Positions 8,446 to 16,528 of a stretch of 64,000 bases of DNA are shown one piece after another. The translations under genes and the position numbers were made by a program. The stretch covers positions 310,001 to 374,000 of the forward strand of contig NZ_JAGQEE010000002.1 in assembly GCF_018304945.1 (NCBI RefSeq), given 5' to 3'. The stretch is from Collimonas humicola (lineage in GTDB: Bacteria > Pseudomonadota > Gammaproteobacteria > Burkholderiales > Burkholderiaceae_D). Numbering within the stretch: the stretch's first letter is position 1; each line of letters begins with the position of its first letter. The notes beneath the pieces were generated by a model. That model saw only the letters and a list, made by a program, of their open reading frames with translations. It was not told where the DNA came from and made no database searches.

Positions 8446-9297
8446 TCACGCTGCGGGATGCACCTCGGCTGCGTGCGTGATATGCAGCTGACGGGTTGGA
8501 AACGGGATCGAGCAGTTCACCGACTCCAATGCCGCTTGCACGTTTTGTGCCAGCGACCAGCGCACCGCCCAGTATTCAGACGTGGTGGTCCAGGCGCGCA
8601 TGTTCAGCATCACCGCGCTCTCGGCATGGTCGGTGACCACCACCAGCGGCGCCGGCGTCGCCAGGATCCGTTCGTCCGCCAGCAGCAGTTTCTGCAAGGC
8701 CTGGATCGCCACCGCCGGATTGTCCCTGTAATGAATGCCGACTGGCATGTCGATACGGCGCGTATTGTTGCGGCTGAAGTTGGTCAATGCACTATTCCAG
8801 AGCTGATTGTTGGGCACGAACAGGCAGATGCCGTCGGCCTTGGTCAGCTTGGTGGCAAACAGGCCGATTTCATCGACCGTGCCTTCGATGCTGCCGTTGG
8901 AGATGTATTCGCCAACCTGGAACGGCCGCAGGAACAGCAGCATCATGCCGGCCGCGATGTTTTGCAGCGTCCCCTGCAAGGCCAGGCCGATAGCCAGGCC
9001 GGCGGCGCCGAGGATGGCGACGATGCTCGCGGTCTGCACCCCGAACTGCCCCAGCACGGCGACCAGCGTCACCAGCCGCACCATCCACAGCAACACGCTG
9101 CGCAGCACCGGCCGCAGGGTGGCGTCAAGGCTGGCGCGGGTCATGACGCGGTCGAGCGCATTGGCGAAACGCGAGGACAGCCACCAGCCCACCGCCAGCG
9201 TGAAAATGGCCAGCACCGCATTCAGGCCGTAGTGCAGGGAGGATTCAAGAAGGAAATTCCAGAGCGTGGTGAGTTGATTGACAGCTAATATGTTCAA
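8446..9297 (-). CDS. Small-conductance mechanosensitive channel (MscS family)
   Basis: The product has 283 residues, close to E. coli MscS (286). Three N-terminal membrane segments are visible. The third is the Gly/Ala-rich pore helix ASIVAILGAAGLAIGLALQG, followed by LQNIAAGMMLLFLRPFQVGE and the beta domain (GTVDEIGLFATKL, VPNNQLW). Such channels open under membrane tension and release solutes during osmotic downshock. The start is a TTG at 9297 with AGGAG seven bases upstream; no closer ATG would keep the first helix. It is divergent from hisC. Confidence 0.93.
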   Translation of the reverse strand: MNILAVNQLTTLWNFLLESSLHYGLNAVLAIFTLAVGWWLSSRFANALDRVMTRASLDATLRPVLRSVLLWMVRLVTLVAVLGQFGVQTASIVAILGAAGLAIGLALQGTLQNIAAGMMLLFLRPFQVGEYISNGSIEGTVDEIGLFATKLTKADGICLFVPNNQLWNSALTNFSRNNTRRIDMPVGIHYRDNPAVAIQALQKLLLADERILATPAPLVVVTDHAESAVMLNMRAWTTTSEYWAVRWSLAQNVQAALESVNCSIPFPTRQLHITHAAEVHPAA

Positions 9298-9585
9298 GGA
9301 CAGCTCCTGTTGCTTTTGTGAAATAGTGCGGACCGGGTCCGCGTACCAAGCTCTCTATGTTACCAGTTGCCTTTTCGCAACCAGCCGAACGGTCTTGCGT
9401 CCGCCCCATCGCAGAGCTTGCTGCGAGCGATTTCCGAAGAAAAAGCAAGATCTACATTGATCTGTACATGGATGCATGGTTCCCGCCCCCGCCTGGATTA
9501 ACTCGCCCTCGACGTTAACTTCATAAGCTTGCTACCATATGCCGATTCGCCCTATCTGGCCCGCGTAAATTTCCCTAGCGACACA
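9298..9585. other. Divergent intergenic region between mscS and hisC
   Basis: This 288-base region must hold the promoters of both divergent genes. It contains a perfect dyad GCGGACC-G-GGTCCGC at 9328-9342 just upstream of the mscS ribosome-binding site. The region up to the hisC ATG is AT-rich. No promoter pair could be fixed with confidence. Confidence 0.35.
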
Positions 9586-10674
9586 ATGAGCAAATTCTGG
9601 AGTCCCATCGTCAGCCGCCTGACGCCTTACACCCCCGGCGAACAACCCAAGCTGAGCAGGCTGATCAAGCTCAACACCAACGAGAATCCCTACGGACCGT
9701 CGCCGCTGGCGCTGGCCGCGATCGCCGCCGAGGCGGGCGACAGCCTGCGCCTGTATCCCGATCCCGAGGCTGAGCTGCTCAAGCGGGCGCTGGCCGAGCA
9801 GAACGCCGCGCATGGCATCACCAGCGCCCACGTGTTCGTCGGCAACGGCTCCGACGAAGTGCTGGCGCATGCTTTCCAGGCCCTGCTGCAGCATGAAGAA
9901 CCGATCCTGTTCCCGGACATCAGCTACAGCTTTTACCCGACCTATTGCGGCCTGTATGAAGTGGCGCACCGCACGGTGCCGCTGGCGGCGGATTTCAGCC
10001 TGCGCGTCGACGATTACCTGGGCGTCGCCGCCGGCGGCATCATTTTCCCGAATCCGAATGCGCCTACCGGCTGCCTGCTGCCGCTGGCCGAAGTCGAGCG
10101 GCTGGTGGCGGGGCAGCCCGACTGCGTGGTGATCGTCGATGAGGCCTATGTCGATTTCGGCGGCGACAGCGCGATTCCGCTGGTGACGCGCTACCCCAAC
10201 CTGCTGGTGGTGCAGACCTTGTCGAAGTCGCGCTCGCTGGCCGGCTTGCGGGTCGGCTTTGCGATTGGCCATCCGGACCTGATCACGGCGCTGGAACGGG
10301 TCAAGAACAGCTTCAATTCCTATCCGCTGGACCGCATGGCGATCGCCGGCGCCACCGCCGCCATCAAGGACCAGGCCCATTTCGACAAGACCCGGCGCGC
10401 CGTCATGGCCAGCCGCGAGCACATGGTGGCGGGACTGGCCGCGCTCGGCTTCGAGGTGCTGCCGTCGGCCGCCAATTTCGTGTTCGCGCGCCATCCGCGC
10501 CATGACGCCGCCAAGCTGGCTGCCAGCCTGCGCGGCGACGGCATCATCGTGCGCCATTTCAGCAGCGCCCGCATCACCCAGTTCCTGCGCATCACGGTCG
10601 GCACGGATGAGGCTTGCCAGGCTTTGCTGGATGCCTTGCAGCTTCACCTGCAGGCATTGCCAGCCGATTTCTGA
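9586..10674 (+). CDS. hisC: Histidinol-phosphate aminotransferase (stand-alone HisC)
   Basis: This class-II PLP-dependent aminotransferase converts imidazole-acetol phosphate and glutamate to histidinol phosphate. The 362-residue product begins [21 protein letters not shown]; the in-frame upstream codons are not protein-like. Visible motifs are [30 protein letters not shown], the PLP-contact [12 protein letters not shown] and the Schiff-base lysine in [18 protein letters not shown]. The gene is not in a his operon; a lone HisC in Burkholderiales is often a second copy that may also act on aromatic amino acids. MFS and lipoprotein genes follow on the same strand. Confidence 0.92.
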   Translation: MSKFWSPIVSRLTPYTPGEQPKLSRLIKLNTNENPYGPSPLALAAIAAEAGDSLRLYPDPEAELLKRALAEQNAAHGITSAHVFVGNGSDEVLAHAFQALLQHEEPILFPDISYSFYPTYCGLYEVAHRTVPLAADFSLRVDDYLGVAAGGIIFPNPNAPTGCLLPLAEVERLVAGQPDCVVIVDEAYVDFGGDSAIPLVTRYPNLLVVQTLSKSRSLAGLRVGFAIGHPDLITALERVKNSFNSYPLDRMAIAGATAAIKDQAHFDKTRRAVMASREHMVAGLAALGFEVLPSAANFVFARHPRHDAAKLAASLRGDGIIVRHFSSARITQFLRITVGTDEACQALLDALQLHLQALPADF

Positions 10675-10771
10675 CCCTGCCTCAGCGCGGCTGCGCCGGT
10701 GCCGCCGGCCGCGCTGATTCCGCTATCTGTACGGCTTGGGCTTGCACACGCCGTCACTTTTCCTTCACCCA

Positions 10772-11932
10772 ATGTCCAACCCTGCCGCGCCATCCAATGC
10801 CGCCAATGCCGCCGATCCGCGCATGCGCCGGGCGGCGCTGCCGTTGCTGTTCCTGTTGCTGGGCGTGATCTACGCCAGCTGGGTCTCGCGCATCCCGGCG
10901 CTGCGCGACCATTTGCAGCTGGATCCGGCCGGCCTCAGCCTGTTCCTGCTGGGCGGCGGCATCGGCGCGGTCAGTTCGTTTCCGCTGGCAGCCTGGCTGA
11001 TCGGCCACTACGGCGCCCGCCGCGGCTGCTGGTATGCCGGCGCGGCCCTGCTGCTCACTATCCCCTGCCTGGCGCTGGCGCCCAGCCTGCCGCTGCTGAT
11101 GCTGGTCATGCTGTGCCTCGGCGTGTGCTCCAGCTGCTTCAATGTCGCCATCAACGCCCTCGGCGCCGAGGCGGAAAAAATCGCCGGCCGTTCGATCATG
11201 TCGCAGCTGCATGCCTGGTTCTGCGTCGGCACGCTGTCCGGCGCCTTGCTGGGCAGCGCCATCGCCGGCCTCGGCGTCGGACCCTTGCTGCACTTTGCCG
11301 TGATTGCCAGTTGCGCATTGATCCCGCTACGTCTTTGCTATCGCGCCCTGCCCAACGACCGGCCGCAATACATCGCCGGCAAAAAGCACTTCGCGCTGCC
11401 GCACGGCCCCTTGATCGCGCTCGGCATGGTCGCCTTCGGCGGCGCCATCATCGAAGGTTCGGTGGCCGACTGGAGCGGCGTCTACATGAAGGACCGGTTG
11501 CTGGCCGGCGACGGCGTGGCGCCGCTGGCTTTCGCCTGCTTCGCCGGGATGATGCTGCTGACCAGGCTGGTGGGCGACAAGCTGAAAGAAGCGTTCGGCG
11601 CCCGCCGCATCGTCGCCAGCGGCGCGCTGGCGGCCGGCATCGGCATGCTGATTGCGCTGGTCGCCGGCGAAATCCCGCTCGCCATCGCCGGCTTTGCGCT
11701 GACCGGGGTCGGCGTCGCCACCGTGTTTCCGTTCATCTTCAGCGCCGCCGGCCGCCATGGCCCGACGGCGCTGGCGGGCGTCACCACCATGGGCTATACC
11801 GGCGGCCTGATCGGTCCTCCTGCCATCGGTTTCATCGCGCATGGCTTTGGACTGACGGCGGCGCTGTCGCTGGTGGGCGTGCTGTGCGCGGCGGTCGCGC
11901 TGGCGGCGAGCCGCGCCAAATGGCTCGAGTAG
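10772..11932 (+). CDS. MFS transporter (YbjJ-like)
   Basis: The 386-residue protein has about twelve hydrophobic segments. Opening residues after the likely ATG at 10772 are MSNPAAPSNAANAADPRMRR, then the first helix LPLLFLLLGVIYASWVSRIPAL. An MFS-like basic loop is visible (IGHYGARRGCW). GSVADWSGVYMKD in the middle is characteristic of the YbjJ-type branch. The substrate is unknown. It lies 97 bases after hisC and 50 bases before a lipoprotein gene, so the three may be co-transcribed. Confidence 0.85.
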   Translation: MSNPAAPSNAANAADPRMRRAALPLLFLLLGVIYASWVSRIPALRDHLQLDPAGLSLFLLGGGIGAVSSFPLAAWLIGHYGARRGCWYAGAALLLTIPCLALAPSLPLLMLVMLCLGVCSSCFNVAINALGAEAEKIAGRSIMSQLHAWFCVGTLSGALLGSAIAGLGVGPLLHFAVIASCALIPLRLCYRALPNDRPQYIAGKKHFALPHGPLIALGMVAFGGAIIEGSVADWSGVYMKDRLLAGDGVAPLAFACFAGMMLLTRLVGDKLKEAFGARRIVASGALAAGIGMLIALVAGEIPLAIAGFALTGVGVATVFPFIFSAAGRHGPTALAGVTTMGYTGGLIGPPAIGFIAHGFGLTAALSLVGVLCAAVALAASRAKWLE

Positions 11933-11982
11933 ACCGCACTGGGCTAGAATGTGCCCTGGCCCACCTTCACACAGGAGTCCCC

Positions 11983-12732
11983 ATGACGCTTGCCCCGATT
12001 TCTTCACTGCCGCGCTCCGTATTGCGCGGGCTGGCCGTCAGCGCCGCCGTCGGCTTTACCCTGGCCGCTTGCGCCGGTACGCCGCCGGCGGCCGGCAACG
12101 ATCCGGCGCTGTCCGCCGTGCGCTGGGAACTGACCGGCTGGACCGGCCACACCGTCCCGCATGGCGACAATGGCGAACCGGTGATCCTCAATTTCGACAT
12201 GCAGGATGGCAAGGGCCGGGTCAGCGGCCGCGCCGGCTGCAACCAATTTTCCGCCCCTTACTCGGTGCGCGCCGCCGGCCAGCTGACCATCGTCGAAGCC
12301 GTGACCACGCGCATGGCTTGCGCGCCACCGGCGATGCAGTTCGAAGCCGATTTCCTCGACAAGCTGCAAGCCGTCGACAACTACAAGATCAGCGGCCCGG
12401 TGCTGGAAATGAAAACCGTGGACGGCCAGACCCTCAGCTTCTATCAGCGCGAAAAGCCGAGCGCCGCCGCCAAGATCAAGTTCGTCTACGTCGCTTCGCA
12501 AAAAGCGCCGTGCAGCGCCGGCGTGATGCGCACCACCTGCCTGCAGATCCGCGAGCGCAAGGAAGATCCGTGGCAGCTCTGGTACGGCAATATCGCCGGC
12601 TTCAATTTCGAACCCGGCATCGCCTATCGGCTGCGGATCCTGGAAGAGCCGGTGCTCAATCCGCCGGCCGACGCCAGTTCGATCAAGTGGACGCTCGACA
12701 TGATCGTGGAACAGGAAGTGGTCAAGAAATAA
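11983..12732 (+). CDS. META- and DUF4377-domain lipoprotein (HslJ-like)
   Basis: The 249-residue product starts at the ATG after CAGGAG. It has a lipoprotein signal (LRGLAVSAAVGFTLAAC) with the acylated Cys near residue 30. A META domain follows (VRWELTGWTG, GRAGCNQFSAPY, TTRMACAPP), as in HslJ. The last ~85 residues form a DUF4377 domain (FVYVASQKAPC, TCLQIRERKEDPWQLWYGNI). META proteins are envelope proteins linked to stress and to novobiocin resistance in E. coli; the mechanism is unclear. The TAA stop overlaps the ATG of the next gene by one base (TAATG), implying translational coupling to the hydrolase. Confidence 0.9.
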   Translation: MTLAPISSLPRSVLRGLAVSAAVGFTLAACAGTPPAAGNDPALSAVRWELTGWTGHTVPHGDNGEPVILNFDMQDGKGRVSGRAGCNQFSAPYSVRAAGQLTIVEAVTTRMACAPPAMQFEADFLDKLQAVDNYKISGPVLEMKTVDGQTLSFYQREKPSAAAKIKFVYVASQKAPCSAGVMRTTCLQIRERKEDPWQLWYGNIAGFNFEPGIAYRLRILEEPVLNPPADASSIKWTLDMIVEQEVVKK

Positions 12733-13463
12733 TGGCTTCATCGGTCAATAACAATGAGCAACGGCAGCTGTTGCTGCTGCCCGGCTTCATGCTCGATCAA
12801 ACGCTGTGGGACGACATGCGCGAAGGACTGCAGCAGCTGGGCCAGCTGCACTTCGGCGATCTCGGCCAGGACGATTCGATCAGCGCCATGGCGGCGCGCG
12901 TGCTGCGGCAGGCGCCGCCGCGTTTCGTCCTGATCGGCTTTTCCATGGGCGGCTATGTGGCGCAGGCCATCATGCAGCAGGCGCCGGAGCGGGTGACGGC
13001 GCTGGCGCTGCTGAACACTTCGGCGCGGCAGCAGGACCCGCGCGAGATCGCCGGCAACAAGATGCAGCTGGAACTGGCCAGGCAAGTGCCGTTCAAGGGT
13101 CTCACCAGCCGCGCCCTGGCGTCTTCGCTGCATCCCGACCTGGCGCATGACCGCGTGCTGCTGGAGCGGCTGCAGGCGATGGCGCTGCGCAACGGCAAGG
13201 AAGTCTTCATCCGCCAGTTGTCGGCCCTGCGCAGCGACGGTTACGCCGAACTGCACAAGATCCAGTGTCCGACGCTGATCGTCGCCAGCAGCAACGACCA
13301 GCTCAGCAGCGTCGCCGAGTCACGGCAGATGCTGGAGCAGATCGCCACGGCGCGCATGGCGCTGGTCGAGAACTGCGGGCATATGACGCCGCTGGAAAAG
13401 CCGCAGCAGCTGCTGCAGATTCTATCCGGCTGGCTGACCGGCATCGACGCCTTGCCGGCATAA
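12732..13463 (+). CDS. Alpha/beta-hydrolase
   Basis: The 243-residue cytoplasmic protein has the fold's landmarks: oxyanion-hole region LLLPGFMLDQTLWDD near residue 15, nucleophile elbow GFSMGG near residue 73, an acidic residue after the strand CPTLIVASSNDQLSS, and the catalytic His in NCGHMTPLEKP. No signal peptide is seen. It is translationally coupled to the upstream lipoprotein gene, but the substrate cannot be inferred. It resembles small esterase/lactonase-type hydrolases of the MhpC/BioH kind; assignment as BioH would be speculative although the biotin genes in this window lack one. Confidence 0.88.
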   Translation: MASSVNNNEQRQLLLLPGFMLDQTLWDDMREGLQQLGQLHFGDLGQDDSISAMAARVLRQAPPRFVLIGFSMGGYVAQAIMQQAPERVTALALLNTSARQQDPREIAGNKMQLELARQVPFKGLTSRALASSLHPDLAHDRVLLERLQAMALRNGKEVFIRQLSALRSDGYAELHKIQCPTLIVASSNDQLSSVAESRQMLEQIATARMALVENCGHMTPLEKPQQLLQILSGWLTGIDALPA

Positions 13464-13493
13464 GAGGAATAGGGAAACGGCAGCAGCGCGGGA

Positions 13494-14453
13494 TTACAGA
13501 GCCAGGCGGCGGCGCGCCGCCTGATATTCGGTCTGCAGGCGGTCCACCATCTGCGCCACGCTCGGCACGTCGTCCATCAGGCCGACGCCCTGGCCGGCGC
13601 CCCAGATATCGCGCCAGGCCTTGGCGCCGGTGCCGCCGGAACCGAAATTCATCTTCGATTTATCCGCTTCCGGCAGGTTGTCCGGGTCGAGGCCGGCATT
13701 GACGATCGATTTCTTCAGGTAGTTGCCGTGCACGCCGGTGAACAGATTGGTGTACACCACATCCGCCGCGGTCGATTCGACGATCGCCTGGCGATAGGCA
13801 TCGTCGACATGCGCTTCCTTGGTCGCCAGCCAACGCGAACCGATATAAGCAAAGTCGGCGCCCATGGCCTGCGCCGCCAGGATCGCATCGCCGGTAGCGA
13901 TCGCGCCCGACAAGGCAATCGGACCCTTGAAGAATTTACGCACTTCGCCCACCAGTGCAAACGGCGACAGCGGTCCGGCATGGCCGCCGGCGCCGGCGGC
14001 TACCAGGATCAGGCCGTCGACGCCGGCCTCCAGCGCCTTTTGCGCGTGGCGGATCGAGATCACGTCGTGCAGCACGATGCCGCCATAGCTGTGGATCGCA
14101 TCCATCATTTCCGGCGGCGGCGCGCGCAGGCTGGAGATGATGATAGGGACCTGATGCTTGACGCATACCGCGACGTCGTGCGCCAGGCGGTCATTCGATT
14201 GATGGACGATCTGGTTGACCGCAATCGGGCCGACCTTGGCGCCGGGATGCTCGGCCTGGTAGGCAGCCAGCTCGGCTTGCAGGTCGGTCAGCCAGACATC
14301 CAGCAATTCCGCCGGCCGGGCGTTGAGGGCGGGGAAGGAACCGACGATGCCCGCCTTGCATTGGGCGGCCACCAGGGCCGGGCCGCTGGCGATGAACATC
14401 GGCGAGCCGATGACGGGAAGGCTCAGGTTTTGCAACGCAGCTGGCAATGCCAT
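13494..14453 (-). CDS. Nitronate monooxygenase (NPD-type flavoprotein)
   Basis: The 319-residue FMN enzyme oxidises alkyl nitronates such as propionate 3-nitronate. Landmarks are the N-terminal LSLPVIGSPMFIASGPALV, the phosphate-binding DGLILVAAGAGGHAG near residue 150 and LSGAIATGDAILAAQAMGADFAYIGSRWLAT. The ATG at 14453 follows AAGAGG. It lies head-to-tail with the MBL-fold gene on the same strand but 133 bases away, so it probably has its own promoter. Some homologues are FabK-like enoyl reductases; the short length and motifs favour nitronate monooxygenase. Confidence 0.9.
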   Translation of the reverse strand: MALPAALQNLSLPVIGSPMFIASGPALVAAQCKAGIVGSFPALNARPAELLDVWLTDLQAELAAYQAEHPGAKVGPIAVNQIVHQSNDRLAHDVAVCVKHQVPIIISSLRAPPPEMMDAIHSYGGIVLHDVISIRHAQKALEAGVDGLILVAAGAGGHAGPLSPFALVGEVRKFFKGPIALSGAIATGDAILAAQAMGADFAYIGSRWLATKEAHVDDAYRQAIVESTAADVVYTNLFTGVHGNYLKKSIVNAGLDPDNLPEADKSKMNFGSGGTGAKAWRDIWGAGQGVGLMDDVPSVAQMVDRLQTEYQAARRRLAL

Positions 14454-14586
14454 AACAACCTCTTGAATTGGGAATTGGATGACTGATTATAGGGGGAAGC
14501 CTAGAATAAAAAGTACGATCGTGCTAGATTTTGTCCTCTAAACCGGGCTATCGGCCGCCCCGCTCCGATATTGCCACAACACCGCA

Positions 14587-15501
14587 TTAGCGGTTTAACA
14601 AGCAGCCGTCGCGCACTTCCGCCGCCCCGGCGCGCAGCAGCTGAGCCACCGTCCATTCGGCGAGGTCGACGCCGCTGCGCCGCAGATAGCGGCGGTTGGC
14701 GGCCTCGACCAGCGGCAGGCTGGTCAGCATCTGCTCCACCTCGGTCAATCTGATCTGTTGCCGTTCCAGCAGCAGGAACTTGAGCAAAACCTTGATCGCG
14801 TTGCCGGCATTGCGCTGCGGATCGGCGGCCAGATAGGCGAGCCGCGCAAACGCCGTCTCCAGCGCGGCGCCGACGCCGGTGAAGGGGCTGCCGTGGCCGG
14901 GAATCACCAGCTGCACGTCAAGCGATGCGATCAGCTCCAGCGTCGCCCGCGCCTCGGCAAAGCCCGATTCGCCGTCCAGTTCCGGGAAGATCACGCCAAA
15001 ACCGCTTTCCCACAAGGCATCGGCGGAAATCAGGATGCCGTGCCGTGGGCAATAGAAAACCAGGGAATGCGGATCGTGCCCGGCAGCCGCCAGTACCTGC
15101 CATTGCAGGTCGCCCAGGGTCAGCCAGTCGCCGGCTTGCAGGGTGTCGTCGAAGGTGAACGGCGCGCATTGCTGGCCGGTGCCGGTATAGCTCAGCGCAT
15201 CCCGGTCCCAGCCCCGCACCTGCTCGGCCTGGCCGGCGGGAATCGAGGTCCGGCAACCATAAGCCTGTTGCAGGGCGGCGTTGCCGCCGCAATGGTCCGA
15301 ATGCAGGTGCGTGTTGAGCAAACGGTCCAGCGGCCGCCCTTGCAGGCCATGCGCCACCAGCGCCAGGGTTTGCGGCGCATGCGTGAGATAGCCGCTGTCC
15401 ACCAGCGCGGTCTGCGCGCTGCCGAGGAACAGGATGTTGTTGGAGGACAGCCAGCCGCGTTCCAGCACGCGCATGGTTGGCGGTAACGAGATTGCGCTCA
15501 T
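14587..15501 (-). CDS. MBL-fold metallo-hydrolase
   Basis: The 304-residue product carries the metal-binding HLHSDHCGG (HxHxDH) at about residue 66, a downstream AAGHDPHSLVFY histidine and the later GHGSPFTGVG motif, all in metallo-beta-lactamase order. The C-terminal ~80 residues are helical and resemble the winged extension of LACTB2/glyoxalase-II-like hydrolases. No signal peptide is seen, so it is probably a cytoplasmic hydrolase, not an antibiotic-resistance enzyme. Its ATG overlaps the stop of the DUF1289 gene by four bases, so the two are coupled. Confidence 0.88.
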   Translation of the reverse strand: MSAISLPPTMRVLERGWLSSNNILFLGSAQTALVDSGYLTHAPQTLALVAHGLQGRPLDRLLNTHLHSDHCGGNAALQQAYGCRTSIPAGQAEQVRGWDRDALSYTGTGQQCAPFTFDDTLQAGDWLTLGDLQWQVLAAAGHDPHSLVFYCPRHGILISADALWESGFGVIFPELDGESGFAEARATLELIASLDVQLVIPGHGSPFTGVGAALETAFARLAYLAADPQRNAGNAIKVLLKFLLLERQQIRLTEVEQMLTSLPLVEAANRRYLRRSGVDLAEWTVAQLLRAGAAEVRDGCLLNR

Positions 15502-15695
15502 CGCGCTGCGCGCCGTTGCCGGATCAGCTGCCAGATGGCGCGCTTCTGCGCCTCGCCGGCGCTGCCCCAGGCGGCGATCTCATCCAGGCTGCGCTGGCAG
15601 CCGTCGCACAAGGCGGTTTGCGGGTTCATCACGCAGACGTTGATGCAGGGCGAGACGCTGTAGTCCATGCCGGCGTCTGCAGCCGCAGGCACCAT
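15498..15695 (-). CDS. DUF1289 domain small cysteine protein
   Basis: The core is a typical DUF1289 Cys motif, SPCINVCVMNPQTALCDGC, followed by RSLDEIAAWGSAGE and a basic C-terminus. The family has a probable metal-binding CX3C...CX2C pattern and no settled function. The frame is open to 15806, but that start leaves only 11 bases to the divergent creB gene and adds a non-conserved hydrophobic stretch. The ATG at 15695 (65 residues) is preferred, though it lacks a clear ribosome-binding site; GTG/ATG at 15806/15803 has a good GGAAGG and cannot be excluded. The stop overlaps the next ATG. Confidence 0.7.
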   Translation of the reverse strand: MVPAAADAGMDYSVSPCINVCVMNPQTALCDGCQRSLDEIAAWGSAGEAQKRAIWQLIRQRRAAR

Positions 15696-15779
15696 GGCGG
15701 ATTTGGTTTGCTGGTTTTTCACAAGGTCTCTGATGATGCTTTTTGTAGTGCTTATGTTATCTATGCTGGCGGTTGTCGT

Positions 15780-15798
15780 GCTTATCCATATAATAAGC
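15780..15798. promoter_or_regulatory. TATAAT box inside an inverted repeat upstream of creB
   Basis: A perfect TATAAT lies at 15789-15794, 20 bases before the creB ATG. It is embedded in the inverted repeat GCTTAT (15780-15785) / ATAAGC (15793-15798). GTGCTTAT occurs at 15748-15755 and 15778-15785, 30 bases apart. No good -35 box stands at 17 bases, so activator dependence is possible. A lone TTCAC half-site is at 15718-15722. Confidence 0.4.
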
Positions 15799-15814
15799 GA
15801 CATCACCGCCTTCC

Positions 15815-16528
15815 ATGAGCACCACCCGCATGCTGAACATTTTACTGGCCGAAGACGAAAGCGCCATTGCCGACACGGTGATCTACGCCCTCAGCAGCGA
15901 AGGATTCCAGGTCCATCATTGCCTGCTCGGCAGCGCCGCCTTGCAACAGGCGCGCAGCGGCCAGTTCGACCTGGCGGTGCTGGACGTCGGCCTGCCGGAC
16001 ATGAGCGGCTTCGATGTCTGCCGCGAGCTGCGCAAGTTTTCCTCGCTGCCGGTCATTTTCCTGACTGCGCGCGGCAGCGAAATCGACCGCCTGATCGGTT
16101 TGGAAATCGGCGCCGACGATTACATGGTCAAGCCTTTCTCTCCACGCGAGCTGGCGGCGCGCATCCGCGTCGTCCTGCGTCGCCTGGGCCATGCGCCGGC
16201 AGCGGAGAGCAGCACCGCAGCCATCGTCACGCTGGGCGCTTTCGAGATGGATACGCTCGGCATGCGCATACGCTATGCCGGCCAGGCCCTGCAGCTGACG
16301 CGTTATGAATACCTGCTGCTGAAGATGCTGCTGAGCCGGCCGGGCGGCATCTTCAGCCGCAACCAGCTGATGGATTCTATCTGGCATGACGCGCCGGACA
16401 GCACCGACCGCACCGTCGACACCCACGTCAAGACCTTGCGCATCAAGCTCAAAGCCGTGGCGCCCGCGGCCGATCCCATCCACACCCATCGCGGCCTCGG
16501 CTATTCGCTGGAACTGGCGCCGCCATGA
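15815..16528 (+). CDS. creB: CreB response regulator (OmpR family)
   Basis: The 237-residue protein has a receiver domain with the acidic pocket LLAEDE, phospho-acceptor Asp57 (LAVLDVGLPDMSG), Thr in FLTARG and Lys in MVKPFSPREL. A winged-helix DNA-binding domain follows, ending THRGLGYSLEL. The stretch IGLEIGADDYMVKPFSPRELAARI matches CreB closely. In enteric bacteria CreB activates creD and other genes through TTCAC-N6-TTCAC sites; exactly such a site lies before creD here. The ATGA overlap with creC shows coupling. Confidence 0.93.
   Translation: MSTTRMLNILLAEDESAIADTVIYALSSEGFQVHHCLLGSAALQQARSGQFDLAVLDVGLPDMSGFDVCRELRKFSSLPVIFLTARGSEIDRLIGLEIGADDYMVKPFSPRELAARIRVVLRRLGHAPAAESSTAAIVTLGAFEMDTLGMRIRYAGQALQLTRYEYLLLKMLLSRPGGIFSRNQLMDSIWHDAPDSTDRTVDTHVKTLRIKLKAVAPAADPIHTHRGLGYSLELAPP

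Noticed and set aside
10699-11982. In-frame extension upstream of the META lipoprotein
   Set aside because: It runs through the MFS gene in a wrong frame; the lipoprotein signal after the ATG at 11983 defines the true start.
12732-13463. Alpha/beta-hydrolase as BioH
   Set aside because: It has a generic hydrolase fold, is coupled to a META lipoprotein and lies 15 kb from the biotin genes; no BioH-specific feature could be established by eye.
14587-15501. MBL-fold gene as a beta-lactamase in the Cre regulon
   Set aside because: No signal peptide is present, the architecture is LACTB2/glyoxalase-like, and no Cre tag precedes it.
15718-15722. TTCAC near creB considered as a second Cre tag
   Set aside because: Only a single half-site is present; the sequence six bases on is TCTGA, not TTCAC.
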